A DNA stretch of 64,000 nt from Xanthocytophaga flava (GTDB taxonomy: Bacteria; Bacteroidota; Bacteroidia; Cytophagales; 172606-1): NCBI GenBank assembly GCA_030068525.1, contig JASJOS010000001.1, positions 62,001-126,000 on the forward strand, given 5' to 3'. The position numbers were made by a program, and so were the translations under genes. Of the stretch, positions 27,451-36,203 are shown one piece after another. The first letter of the stretch is position 1, and the number at the start of each line of letters is the position of its first letter. Below the pieces are notes generated by a model, which saw only the letters and a program-made list of their open reading frames with translations, was not told where the DNA came from and made no database searches.

Positions 27451-28188
27451 ATGTCCAAGTTCAAAAATACAGATACAAGACCTCCTCAAAATACTGACAA
27501 AGAGACTATCAAACAAAAGACAGAAGAATTGCTGGAACAACTACGGGAAAAGCAAAAGATCCTTTATGCTCAGGGCGAATATAGTCTCTTAGTTATCTTA
27601 CAAGGCTTAGATGCATCCGGGAAGGATGGCGTTCTCAATGATGTATTCAGTGGGTTGAATCTATTAGGAGTACAAGTTGTAGCCTTTAAAGCTCCTACAG
27701 AGGAAGAATCCCGGCACGATTTTTTGTGGCGCATTCATCAAAAAGTGCCAGGTAAAGGTATAATTGGCATTTTCAACCGTTCACATTATGAAGATGTTCT
27801 GGTGCCTCGGGTAGAAAAATGGATAGATGACAAAACGATAAAGAAACGCTTCAAACATATCAACGATTTTGAATCGTTACTTACTGAGAACAATACAGTT
27901 ATTCTCAAATTCTACCTACATGTTTCGGCAGAAGAACAAAGGGAACGGTTAACAGAACGAATGGAAAATCGAACCAAGTTCTGGAAACATAATGACAATG
28001 ACTGGCAGGTTGCCACCAAAAGAGACATATATCTAGACGCTTACGAAGATATTTTTGAACACTGCTCGAAGGCAGCAGACTGGAACATTGTTCCAGCAGA
28101 TAAAAACTGGTACAAAAACTATATAATAGCTAAAGCAACGTTAAAGGCGCTGGAACAACTACCATTGAAATATCCGGACTTAAAGTAG
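27451..28188 (+). CDS. Polyphosphate kinase 2 family protein
   Basis: The 245-residue protein is a single-domain PPK2. Walker A is seen in LQGLDASGKDGVLNDV, Walker B/lid elements in GIIGIFNRSHYEDVLVPRV, and the lid arginines in EEQRERLTERMENRTKFWKHNDNDW. The family transfers phosphate between polyphosphate and nucleotides (AMP, ADP, GDP or NDP depending on class). It is cytoplasmic. ATG 27451 is preferred; an in-frame TTG lies 33 bases upstream. The class cannot be fixed without alignment. Confidence 0.92.
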   Translation: MSKFKNTDTRPPQNTDKETIKQKTEELLEQLREKQKILYAQGEYSLLVILQGLDASGKDGVLNDVFSGLNLLGVQVVAFKAPTEEESRHDFLWRIHQKVPGKGIIGIFNRSHYEDVLVPRVEKWIDDKTIKKRFKHINDFESLLTENNTVILKFYLHVSAEEQRERLTERMENRTKFWKHNDNDWQVATKRDIYLDAYEDIFEHCSKAADWNIVPADKNWYKNYIIAKATLKALEQLPLKYPDLK

Positions 28189-28230
28189 TAGATACAGCCT
28201 GATTAGTTGTTCCGAAATACTCTTACATCC

Positions 28231-28267
28231 ATTATCCCATGCTTACTATCTTTAAGCATGGGATAAT
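28231..28267 (+). terminator. Long hairpin between ppk2 and the next gene
   Basis: A perfect 15-bp stem ATTATCCCATGCTTA/TAAGCATGGGATAAT with a seven-base loop ends 12 bp before the next start codon. It most likely terminates ppk2; an effect on translation of the downstream gene is possible. Confidence 0.65.
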
Positions 28268-28279
28268 ATTTATCTGCTT

Positions 28280-29011
28280 ATGAAAAAACTAACATTGTTC
28301 ATATTCATATGCATTAGTATATGCCAGCTCACTAATGCACAACAAAAGCGTACGCAAGAAGTCCTCTATTTAAAAAATGGTAGCATTATCCGAAATGCAA
28401 AATCCTTACAGCACCTAGATTCATTGATAGAAATTCAGACAACAGAAGGCTCTATATTCCGGTTTGAGCTCAGTGATCTGGACAGTATTGCCCGTGAGCC
28501 TGTCCGAGTTAAGTTTCGTACACATGGATACTTCTTGGCAGTTGAAGCCGGTTTACTTTTTGGACATGATACCCCCATAACGATAGAGAAACGGAATACG
28601 GAGGCTTCACTTCAGATTGTCTCAGGATATCAATGGAATTCTCATTGGGCTACTGGTATAGGAGCGGCATTGGATATTTATCAGTCAGGTATAATTTTGC
28701 CCCTATTTCTACGAGGTATGTACACTCCTCTCACTAACTGGCTATCCCCTCTTATCTCTTTCGATATGGGCTATGGACTCTATACAAAAGCTTTCAACGG
28801 CAGCTCCATAAATGGTCAGCTTTCCCAGGGTGGTTTATTTATAAATCCGGCAGTTGGTTTTATTGCCAGATCAGAGAAAAGAACAGCATTCTCCTTTGCA
28901 ATAGGTTATCGTCAACAAAATGCACATCAAAGCTTTGTAAATGAAGAGCATACCACTTCCAACAATATTATTCTGCATCGTATGTCTATTCGGATAGGCT
29001 TATCCTTCTGA
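28280..29011 (+). CDS. Exported hypothetical protein, beta-barrel-like
   Basis: The 243-residue product has a signal peptide (about 1-21, ending TNAQQ). A short domain (about 25-75) with EVLYLKNGSIIRNAKSLQHLDSLIEIQT resembles small envelope-associated beta modules that begin many Bacteroidota outer-membrane proteins. The rest alternates hydrophobic and polar residues with aromatic girdles and ends with a C-terminal Phe (MSIRIGLSF), suggesting an 8-stranded-type outer membrane barrel. No specific family is recognised. It stands alone between two hairpins. Confidence 0.7.
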   Translation: MKKLTLFIFICISICQLTNAQQKRTQEVLYLKNGSIIRNAKSLQHLDSLIEIQTTEGSIFRFELSDLDSIAREPVRVKFRTHGYFLAVEAGLLFGHDTPITIEKRNTEASLQIVSGYQWNSHWATGIGAALDIYQSGIILPLFLRGMYTPLTNWLSPLISFDMGYGLYTKAFNGSSINGQLSQGGLFINPAVGFIARSEKRTAFSFAIGYRQQNAHQSFVNEEHTTSNNIILHRMSIRIGLSF

Positions 29012-29065
29012 TAGTTTTCAAAATAATGCGTTTACATTTTATAAGTTGATCTTACTAATGCACTA

Positions 29066-29097
29066 AAAGGCTCGCCTAATGGTGAGCCTTTCTATTT
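29066..29097 (+). terminator. Terminator after the barrel-like protein gene
   Basis: An 11-bp stem AAAGGCTCGCC/GGTGAGCCTTT (one G-U pair) with loop TAAT is followed by CTATTTG. Confidence 0.75.
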
Positions 29098-29190
29098 GGA
29101 TTTGTCCAGCTTTATATTACATAAAGCACTATAAAACAGACATCTTTCTGATAGGCTGTTTTACTATTCTTTTATTTATTCATACTTACT

Positions 29191-31164
29191 ATGAAATACC
29201 TGATTTCTCTTACAACCTGCAGTATTTTAATTTCCCTATTTGGAATACAAAACCTATCTGCACAATATAACTATGCAGAAGGTCTGCAAAAAACATTACT
29301 TTTTTATGAGGCCCAACGTTCAGGCAAGATGCCAGCCAATAACCGGCTTACTTGGCGAGGCGATTCTCATTTACGCGATGGAAAGGATGTAGGTATTGAT
29401 CTGACAGGAGGCTGGTATGATGCAGGCGATTCGCCTAAGTGGAATGCAACGATGTCATTTGCAGCCTCTACTCTGGCATGGAGCGCACTGGAATATCCTA
29501 AAGGATACCAGCAATCAGGCCAAATGTCCTATTTACTGAGTAATTTAAAATGGGTAGGCGACTATTTCATTAAATGTCTTCGGTTCAAAAGCATTGATGA
29601 CCTGCCTACCTACCGTGTTTTTGTTGAAGTAGGAAATGTAGACGAAGAACATAAATCCTGGGTTGCCAACGAAGTTATGCAGGCATTGTATCCCAATCGC
29701 CCTTCCTTTTATGCAGACAAAGATGCTCCTGCAACCAGTATTGTAGCAGCAATGGCAGCTTCTCAGGCAGTCTCTTCCATTGTTTTCAGAACTAATGGGA
29801 ATACTCAATATGCAGATGCTCTATTATTAAATGCTCAGAAACTATATGAATTTGCAACTACTTATCAAGGTAATGGAACTGTTAAAAATGCAAAGGGGGA
29901 AATTGTAAAACATACTGAAAATTATGATGAAAATCGTTTTGAAGATCAAGTATGTCTGGCTGCAATCTGGCTATATCGCGCCACTAAATCCTTACAGCCA
30001 GAAGCATCTGCTCAATACCTGAAACAGGCAGAAAAATTAGCTAGTGGATTCGCAAATCGAGTACCAGAAGCGTACTATAGTTATAGTACCTATGAAATTC
30101 CTTGCTTCATATTGCTTTCTGAAGAGTTTCCAGATAGTATTCTGTACAAACAAAAGACAGAAGCAGCTCTGGATCGGTTTATAAACCTTCCAAAAAGCCC
30201 AGGTGGACTGGCAAAAATTGGCTATGAATGGGGAACACTCAGACATGCAAATAATACAGCGTGGTTATTTTTTGTATATGCCGATCATTTAGCAGCAGGA
30301 GCACGTAAAACCAAATACGAGCAATGGGCTAAAAGTCAGTTAGATTATTCTTTGGGTAGCAACCCTCAAAACAGGAGTTATCTCCTGGGCTTCCAGCCAG
30401 CAGGGAAAACAGTTGTTAATACTCCTCATCATGGCACAGCACATGCACCTTGGGCAGGCTGGGAACACTTAAATAAAGAGAAACCGGAATTCCGATACCA
30501 ACCACGTCATATTTTATATGGAGGTCTATTAGGAGGGCCAAACTGGAACGATGAATTCAAAGCAGAGGTTGGAAATGCAGCACAAACAGAGGTAGCATTG
30601 GATTTTAATGCAGGTATTACTGCCAATATGGCTCGTATGACATCAGTAGTTGGAGGTAAGCCACTTCCTAACTTTCCGCCTAAAGAAAAACCAGATGATG
30701 AATATTTTGTTGAAGCATCTATTGCAGACACGGATAATGAATCTGTAGAGATAAAAGCATGGTTGAATAACCGTTCTGCATTTCCTGCAAAAGTATCATC
30801 TAACCTTTCCTTCCGATATTATTTTCAGGCAGAACCCGGTACGCAAATACAGGCAGAAATTGTAAATGGTAAAGGTGCAGCTATATCCCAGCCTACTCTC
30901 TACCAAGGAAGTATATATTTTGTGACAGTCACCTTCCCCAATACACCTATTTTTCCGGGAGGACTTGATCCCAATAATGGATGGACACCATTCTATCGCA
31001 AAGAGGTTGTTTTTCGTCTGAAAAGCTCTGGCAGTTGGAATAATGCAAACGACTGGTCTTTTAAAGGACTCTCTTCTCAAGGAAAGAATCCAGTAAAAGT
31101 AAATCAAATCAGTGTATGGGAAGGCAAAAAGAAACTAGGAGGTATTGATCCACCAAAAGGATAA
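29191..31164 (+). CDS. Glycoside hydrolase family 9 cellulase with CBM3 module
   Basis: The 657-residue protein has a signal peptide (about 1-24). The GH9 alpha/alpha barrel (about 26-490) shows the catalytic base motif GGWYDAGDSPKW (Asp77 and Asp80), a VNTPHHGTAHAP histidine segment, and the acid Glu467 in TEVALDFNAG. A C-terminal CBM3-type module follows (about 505-645: IADTDNESVEIKAWLNNRS, SFRYYF, NNGWTPFYRKEVVFRL, VWEGKKKLGG). This matches the processive theme of endoglucanases with a CBM3c fused to the catalytic domain. No T9SS domain is present. It likely cleaves beta-1,4-glucan and stands alone, without a visible polysaccharide locus. Confidence 0.92.
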   Translation: MKYLISLTTCSILISLFGIQNLSAQYNYAEGLQKTLLFYEAQRSGKMPANNRLTWRGDSHLRDGKDVGIDLTGGWYDAGDSPKWNATMSFAASTLAWSALEYPKGYQQSGQMSYLLSNLKWVGDYFIKCLRFKSIDDLPTYRVFVEVGNVDEEHKSWVANEVMQALYPNRPSFYADKDAPATSIVAAMAASQAVSSIVFRTNGNTQYADALLLNAQKLYEFATTYQGNGTVKNAKGEIVKHTENYDENRFEDQVCLAAIWLYRATKSLQPEASAQYLKQAEKLASGFANRVPEAYYSYSTYEIPCFILLSEEFPDSILYKQKTEAALDRFINLPKSPGGLAKIGYEWGTLRHANNTAWLFFVYADHLAAGARKTKYEQWAKSQLDYSLGSNPQNRSYLLGFQPAGKTVVNTPHHGTAHAPWAGWEHLNKEKPEFRYQPRHILYGGLLGGPNWNDEFKAEVGNAAQTEVALDFNAGITANMARMTSVVGGKPLPNFPPKEKPDDEYFVEASIADTDNESVEIKAWLNNRSAFPAKVSSNLSFRYYFQAEPGTQIQAEIVNGKGAAISQPTLYQGSIYFVTVTFPNTPIFPGGLDPNNGWTPFYRKEVVFRLKSSGSWNNANDWSFKGLSSQGKNPVKVNQISVWEGKKKLGGIDPPKG

Positions 31165-31214
31165 TCCTTCTCTTTATAATTCATCAATATTTCAAACTAA
31201 CAGAGTTAATCCTT

Positions 31215-31259
31215 AATCTTCAGTAAGAGATATTGTATCTTTTACTGGAGATTTTTTGT
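31215..31259 (+). terminator. Terminator of the GH9 gene
   Basis: An 18-bp stem (31215-31232 with 31236-31253, two G-U pairs) with loop TTG is followed by TTTTTTG. Confidence 0.85.
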
Positions 31260-31260
31260 T

Positions 31261-31468
31261 TGCGCATATTTCATGGCATAGCTCTTCAATGGAGCTGACT
31301 CAGTTGCCTGGCCATGAAAGAACGTTTTGATCATAACTCACGGCAATTTTGTGTTTGACCTGAACTCCAGTCAATTTTTCTCTTGCGCATAGTTCACAGC
31401 AAAACTTTTGTTTGCGTATAACTCACGGCAAAACTTTTTTTGAGCGGAATTCACTACAAACTACGGAG
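31261..31468. repeat. Degenerate ~28-bp tandem repeat array
   Basis: Units can be aligned at 31261, 31290, 31328, 31356, 31384, 31413 and 31441. The best-conserved pair (31384 and 31413) share TGCG-C/T-ATA-n-n-TCAC-A/G-GCAAAACTTTT. Spacing is 28 or 29 bp except between 31290 and 31328 (38 bp). The first two units are the most divergent. The length is not a multiple of three, so the array is not coding. It starts directly after the GH9 terminator. No known element with this repeat is recognised. Confidence 0.65.
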
Positions 31469-31473
31469 ATACC

Positions 31474-31617
31474 ATGAAGAACATCCTATCAACAACGAAA
31501 TATGCGCCTCAAACCTATTGGTGTGAATCCACTACCATCTCCTGGGTAGGCAAGTCGTTAACTGAACTTTGGGATGATATACTATTATCTTCTCCCCTAC
31601 TTTTGCCATGTATTTAA
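31474..31617 (+). CDS. Candidate 47-residue small ORF after the repeat array
   Basis: An ATG with a GGAG 6 bp upstream opens a 47-codon frame (MKNILSTTKYAPQTYW ...). The product is not recognised, has four Trp/Cys residues and no signal peptide. It is short enough to occur by chance. Confidence 0.2.
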   Translation: MKNILSTTKYAPQTYWCESTTISWVGKSLTELWDDILLSSPLLLPCI

Positions 31618-31879
31618 AGTCATAGCCTAACTTCATTGGTTCATAGCCTCAAATAGTGTATAGAAACCAGCATTGATATAGGAACGTCACATGAGATAGA
31701 TGTATTTTTGGCTATAATCAAAAATACTATTGGAATATTTCAAAACACACAACACTAATAGAATATTAAACTATATAATCCCAAATTACTGGAATTAAAT
31801 TTTGAGTATACTATGAAATAATATAATATTGGTTACCACTTGATACAACAAACCAAAGATCATTTTTACCTTTCCACCT
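31618..31879. other. Intergenic region before the amine oxidase gene
   Basis: This AT-rich 262-bp tract shows no gene or hairpin. It should carry the promoter of the amine oxidase transcription unit. Confidence 0.4.
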
Positions 31880-33442
31880 ATGACCACATTTACACGCCGT
31901 AATTTTATACAGAGAGTTGCCGCTATTACAGGGTCTGGATACACTGCAATGGTTGCCCTTGACATGATCCCTGCAGCACCAGCAAAACCACTATCATTAC
32001 AAGGGCAAGCCGGAAAAAAAGTAATCATATTGGGCGCAGGTATGGCAGGGCTGGCATCTGCCTATCAATTAACCAAACTTGGTTATGATTGTACCATTCT
32101 TGAAGCTCGCGGACGAGCAGGAGGACGCGTATGGACAATCCGGCCAGGTGCGAAAGAAACAGAGCTGAACGGAGCATTACAAACCTGTCGATTTGATGAA
32201 GGACAATTCTACAATGCAGGTGCCATGCGTATTCCACACCATCATACATCTGTGATTCAATATTGCCGGGAATTAGGTGTGCCAATGGAAAACTTCCCTA
32301 ATACCAATGAAGGAGCCTATTATTATAGTGAGGGCAAAGGTCCTTACTCCAATAAACGCATCCGACAACGGGAAATTCACAATGATATACGAGGATATAC
32401 GTCAGAAATGCTGGGAAAAGTGATGGATCAAAGTTCACTGGATACACCCCTCACCAAAGAAGACAAAGAGAAAATTATCGAATATCTGATGGCAGAAGGA
32501 GCATTGGATAAAAGTAAATTATACAAAGGATCACCTCGTCGCGGTTTTGATGTTCCTCCCGGGGCATATAGTCAGGCAGGTAAACCCGCCCCTCTTCCTT
32601 CGTTAGTAGATCTTCTTCAGTCAGGTTTTTATGATCCCTATTTTTACAACATTCCGGAATACACATATGAGCAACAAAATACTATGCTTATGGTTTCCGG
32701 AGGAACAGATAAACTTACAGAAGCATTTACAAAACAGTTAGGCAAGAAAATCACCTACAATGCAGAAGTCACCAAGATATATAAAACAGAAAATGGGGCA
32801 AAAGTATCTTACAAAGATACAACCAAAGGCTCTGTACATGAAATCACAGGTGATTTCTGTATCTGCACTATTCCATTACCTGTTTTGAGCAGCATTGAAC
32901 ACAACTTTTCTTCCAATATCTCCCGTGCCATTGATCTAATACCACATAACAGTGCGTGTAAAATAGGACTACAGTTCAAACGAAGATTCTGGGAAGAAGA
33001 TGATAATATATTTGGAGGAATTAGTCGTACCAATATGGATATCACTCAAATTGTATATCCTAGTACAGGTTATTTTTCCAAAAAAGGTGTGATTATTGGC
33101 TATTATAATTACGGATCTACAGCTGAACGCATTGGCAATCTATCTCTGGAAGATCGTGAAAAACTGGCATTAGAACAAGGCAGCAAGATACATCCACAAT
33201 ACAAAACAGAGTTTGAAAGTTCGTTTTCTGTGGCCTGGCAGAAGGTACGTTACAGTCAGGCTGGCTGGGCTATGTATCCACAGGACGTACGTGATAAATA
33301 TTATCCAGCCCTGCAACAAGCTGAAGGTAATATCTATTTCGCAGGAGATCATACTTCTTACTTAACCGCATGGATTGCTGGTGCATTCGAAGCCGCACAT
33401 CAAACAGTAAAATCCATCCACGAACGTGTACAAAAGTCTTAA
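31880..33442 (+). CDS. Flavin-containing amine / L-amino-acid oxidase with Tat signal
   Basis: The 520-residue protein begins with a twin-arginine signal (TRRNFIQRVAAITGSGYTAM). The FAD-binding Rossmann motif follows (KVIILGAGMAGLASAYQLTKLGYDCTILEARGRAGGRVW, split across about 48-88), an FDEGQFYNAGAMRI segment typical of L-amino acid oxidases, and the C-terminal FAD site GNIYFAGDHTSYLTAWIAGAFEAA. The enzyme oxidises primary amines or amino acids to imines with H2O2 release. Tat export fits a folded flavoprotein acting in the periplasm. It starts a run of exported catabolic enzymes and lies 84 bp upstream of a metalloprotease gene on the same strand with no terminator between. Confidence 0.92.
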   Translation: MTTFTRRNFIQRVAAITGSGYTAMVALDMIPAAPAKPLSLQGQAGKKVIILGAGMAGLASAYQLTKLGYDCTILEARGRAGGRVWTIRPGAKETELNGALQTCRFDEGQFYNAGAMRIPHHHTSVIQYCRELGVPMENFPNTNEGAYYYSEGKGPYSNKRIRQREIHNDIRGYTSEMLGKVMDQSSLDTPLTKEDKEKIIEYLMAEGALDKSKLYKGSPRRGFDVPPGAYSQAGKPAPLPSLVDLLQSGFYDPYFYNIPEYTYEQQNTMLMVSGGTDKLTEAFTKQLGKKITYNAEVTKIYKTENGAKVSYKDTTKGSVHEITGDFCICTIPLPVLSSIEHNFSSNISRAIDLIPHNSACKIGLQFKRRFWEEDDNIFGGISRTNMDITQIVYPSTGYFSKKGVIIGYYNYGSTAERIGNLSLEDREKLALEQGSKIHPQYKTEFESSFSVAWQKVRYSQAGWAMYPQDVRDKYYPALQQAEGNIYFAGDHTSYLTAWIAGAFEAAHQTVKSIHERVQKS

Positions 33443-33526
33443 TTATTCTATTACAACAAACTACCACTTATCACCTGTAATCACAGATAGGTTATGCTGC
33501 AAAAAACAGTGTAATCCTTTAAACCT

Positions 33527-36028
33527 ATGAAAAAATCACTTATTCTACTTTATGCAGTTATCATTGGCTTTCAAGTCGCACTTGCACAGAAGAAGGCCTC
33601 AGGAACAGAATCTGCAGCTTCCTCACTATCATCTGCCACTCAGGGAGCCGAACGCATGGAGGGATTTATTCCTTTTTACTGGGATGCTAAAAAAGGAAAG
33701 ATATTTCTTGAGATTAGTCGCTTTGATACTGAGTTCTTATATTATCCATCCCTTGCTTCGGGTATCGGATCAAATGATATTGGACTAGATCGTGGACGGC
33801 TGAGCCAAGAGCATGTCGTAAAATTTCAACGCAGCGGCAACAAAGTATTACTGATTGAATCTAATTATGCATATAGAGCTATAAGTAAAGACCCATTGGA
33901 ACAACAGGCAGTTACAGAATCATTTGCTCAGTCTGTACATTGGGGTTTTGAGGTGATGGCTGAAGAAAATGGTAAGGTGCTGGTTGATGCCACTAACTTC
34001 TTCATACAAGATGCAGTAGGTGCTATTCAAGCTATCAGTCGGACTAAACAAGGTAATTTTCGAATAGACCCATCCCGCTGTGCATTCTATCTACCTCACA
34101 CAAAGAATTTTCCACAAAATACAGAAGTTGAGGCAACCATCACTTTAGTAGGAGATCAACCAGGCGGATACCTGCAGGAAGTAGTTCCAACGCCGACCAT
34201 GATAACCATGCGTCAACATTACTCTTTTGTTCAGTTACCAGAACTGGAAACGTATAAACCCAGAATATTCGATCCACGTTCTGGCATGATTCCTATGCAG
34301 TACTTTGACTATGCCACCCCTGTAAGTGAACCCATTATTAAACGTTTTATCATCCGCCACCGACTGGAGAAGAAAGACCCAACAGCAACAGTTAGTGAAG
34401 CAGTAAAGCCAATTGTATACTATATGGACCCAGGTGCTCCTGAACCTATCCGGTCAGCACTCATGGAAGGAACAGTCTGGTGGAATCAGGCATTTGAAGC
34501 AGCAGGCTATAAAGATGCATTTCAGGTTAAGTTATTACCTGCAGATGCCGATCCTATGGATGTACGTTATAATGTTATACAGTGGGTGCACCGTTCCACA
34601 CGTGGCTGGTCATATGGAAGCAGCATTATTGACCCTCGTACAGGTGAAATATTGAAAGGTAAGGTAACTTTAGGTTCTCTGCGGGTTAGACAAGACTTCC
34701 TGATTGCTCAAGGTCTGGTAGCAGCCTATGAAGAAGGAAAGCCTGTGTCAGAAGCCATGATGAAAATGGCCCTTTCACGTTTACGCCAGCTAGCTGCCCA
34801 TGAAGTAGGACATACATTAGGATTGCCTCACAATTATATTGCCAGTACTAACGACAGAGCCTCTGTAATGGATTATCCTCATCCATTAGTGGATATCAAA
34901 GGAAACAACCTGGAGTTATCGAATGCCTATGCAACTGGCATTGGAGAATGGGACAAGGTAGCCATAAACTATGCCTATCAGGATTTTCCTAAAGGAACAG
35001 ATGAAAAAACTGCATTGGATAAGATTTTATCAGATTACATAAAGAAAGGTCTTTATTTCCTTAGTGACCAGGATGCCCGTCCAGAAGGCAGTGCACATCC
35101 AACTACTCACCTATGGGATAATGGAAAAAGCGCGGCAGAGGAATTAAATCGAATGATGCAGATACGAAAAATTGCATTAGATCATTTTTCAGAAAAGAAG
35201 ATCCCTGTAGGTTCTCCAATGGCAACCCTGGAAGAGGTTCTTGTTCCGATGTATATGTTTCATCGTTATCAAACTGAAGCCACAGCCAAAGTAATAGGTG
35301 GAGCTTTCTATACCTACGCAGCACGTGGTGATAGTCAGAAAATCTATGAACCTGTTTCAGCATCTGACCAAAAGCAAGCCTTAACGGCGTTGTTAGCCAC
35401 TATAAAGCCTGAAGCATTGGTAGTGCCAGATAAAGTTCTTAAGTTAATACCCCCTCGTGCATTTGGATACGATGCCAATCCGCGAGAGGTCTTTAAAGGA
35501 CGTACAGGCCTGACATTTGATCCACTTGGACCAGCGGAAGCAGCAGCGGGCATGACATTACGGTTGTTATTTAATCCGGAACGGGCGTCCCGCCTGGTAA
35601 GCCAGCAAGCTATTGATTCATCTCTACCAAGCTTGGCAGACATTATAGAAAACACATATGCGGCAACCTGGAAAAGCAACACCAAAAATGGATATACAGG
35701 TGAAGTAAGCCGAATCGTAAATAATCTTGTCTTAAAGAATATCATACAATTAGCCGCCAACAAAAATATATCTGAACAAGCACGAGCTATTGCCAATCTG
35801 AAAGTTAATGAACTTAAAACCTGGCTTTCTGCTAGTGTGGGCAAACAAACAGATGTAAGCTGGAAAGCCCATTATCTGTTTGCGTTGAATCAAATTAGTG
35901 AATACGAACAGAAAGGCGCCGAGTCCACAGTAGTTACACCACTAACACCTCCGGATGGAGCCCCTATCGATCCTGGTTATGAATGGCTGGATATGGATAT
36001 GTGTAGTTGGGAAAATAGTTCCAGATAG
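33527..36028 (+). CDS. Zinc-dependent metalloprotease (DUF5117/DUF4953)
   Basis: The 833-residue protein has a signal peptide (about 1-20). A DUF5117-like N-terminal region (about 50-240) precedes the DUF4953 metzincin-type zinc site HEVGHTLGLPH (His425, Glu426, His429, His435). The motif is followed by NYIAST and ASVMDYPHP, which corresponds to a Met-turn. The C-terminal ~300 residues are helical. Members are secreted proteases of Bacteroidota with little characterised specificity. Neighbours (amine oxidase, M20 hydrolase) suggest peptide and amino-acid use. A 17-bp hairpin ends the unit. Confidence 0.9.
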   Translation: MKKSLILLYAVIIGFQVALAQKKASGTESAASSLSSATQGAERMEGFIPFYWDAKKGKIFLEISRFDTEFLYYPSLASGIGSNDIGLDRGRLSQEHVVKFQRSGNKVLLIESNYAYRAISKDPLEQQAVTESFAQSVHWGFEVMAEENGKVLVDATNFFIQDAVGAIQAISRTKQGNFRIDPSRCAFYLPHTKNFPQNTEVEATITLVGDQPGGYLQEVVPTPTMITMRQHYSFVQLPELETYKPRIFDPRSGMIPMQYFDYATPVSEPIIKRFIIRHRLEKKDPTATVSEAVKPIVYYMDPGAPEPIRSALMEGTVWWNQAFEAAGYKDAFQVKLLPADADPMDVRYNVIQWVHRSTRGWSYGSSIIDPRTGEILKGKVTLGSLRVRQDFLIAQGLVAAYEEGKPVSEAMMKMALSRLRQLAAHEVGHTLGLPHNYIASTNDRASVMDYPHPLVDIKGNNLELSNAYATGIGEWDKVAINYAYQDFPKGTDEKTALDKILSDYIKKGLYFLSDQDARPEGSAHPTTHLWDNGKSAAEELNRMMQIRKIALDHFSEKKIPVGSPMATLEEVLVPMYMFHRYQTEATAKVIGGAFYTYAARGDSQKIYEPVSASDQKQALTALLATIKPEALVVPDKVLKLIPPRAFGYDANPREVFKGRTGLTFDPLGPAEAAAGMTLRLLFNPERASRLVSQQAIDSSLPSLADIIENTYAATWKSNTKNGYTGEVSRIVNNLVLKNIIQLAANKNISEQARAIANLKVNELKTWLSASVGKQTDVSWKAHYLFALNQISEYEQKGAESTVVTPLTPPDGAPIDPGYEWLDMDMCSWENSSR

Positions 36029-36084
36029 AAAGAAATTGCCAACCTGAATGAAGTAACTTTAGTAAGGTTGGCAATTTCTTTTTA
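36029..36084 (+). terminator. Terminator of the metalloprotease gene
   Basis: A 17-bp perfect stem (36029-36045 with 36065-36081) is followed by TT. The left arm starts right after the stop codon. Confidence 0.8.
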
Positions 36085-36203
36085 GGCAAGACATCATAGT
36101 TAAGATTGTACAGCTATGGTTTGTGATCATTATAAATCCTGAATTACCATGATAACAATAGATGTTCAGAATAACCTATTAACTCCAAACCAAATAATGT
36201 ATT

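Noticed and set aside
31261..31468. CRISPR array
   Set aside because: Repeats are contiguous without unique spacers, are degenerate and no cas gene is nearby.
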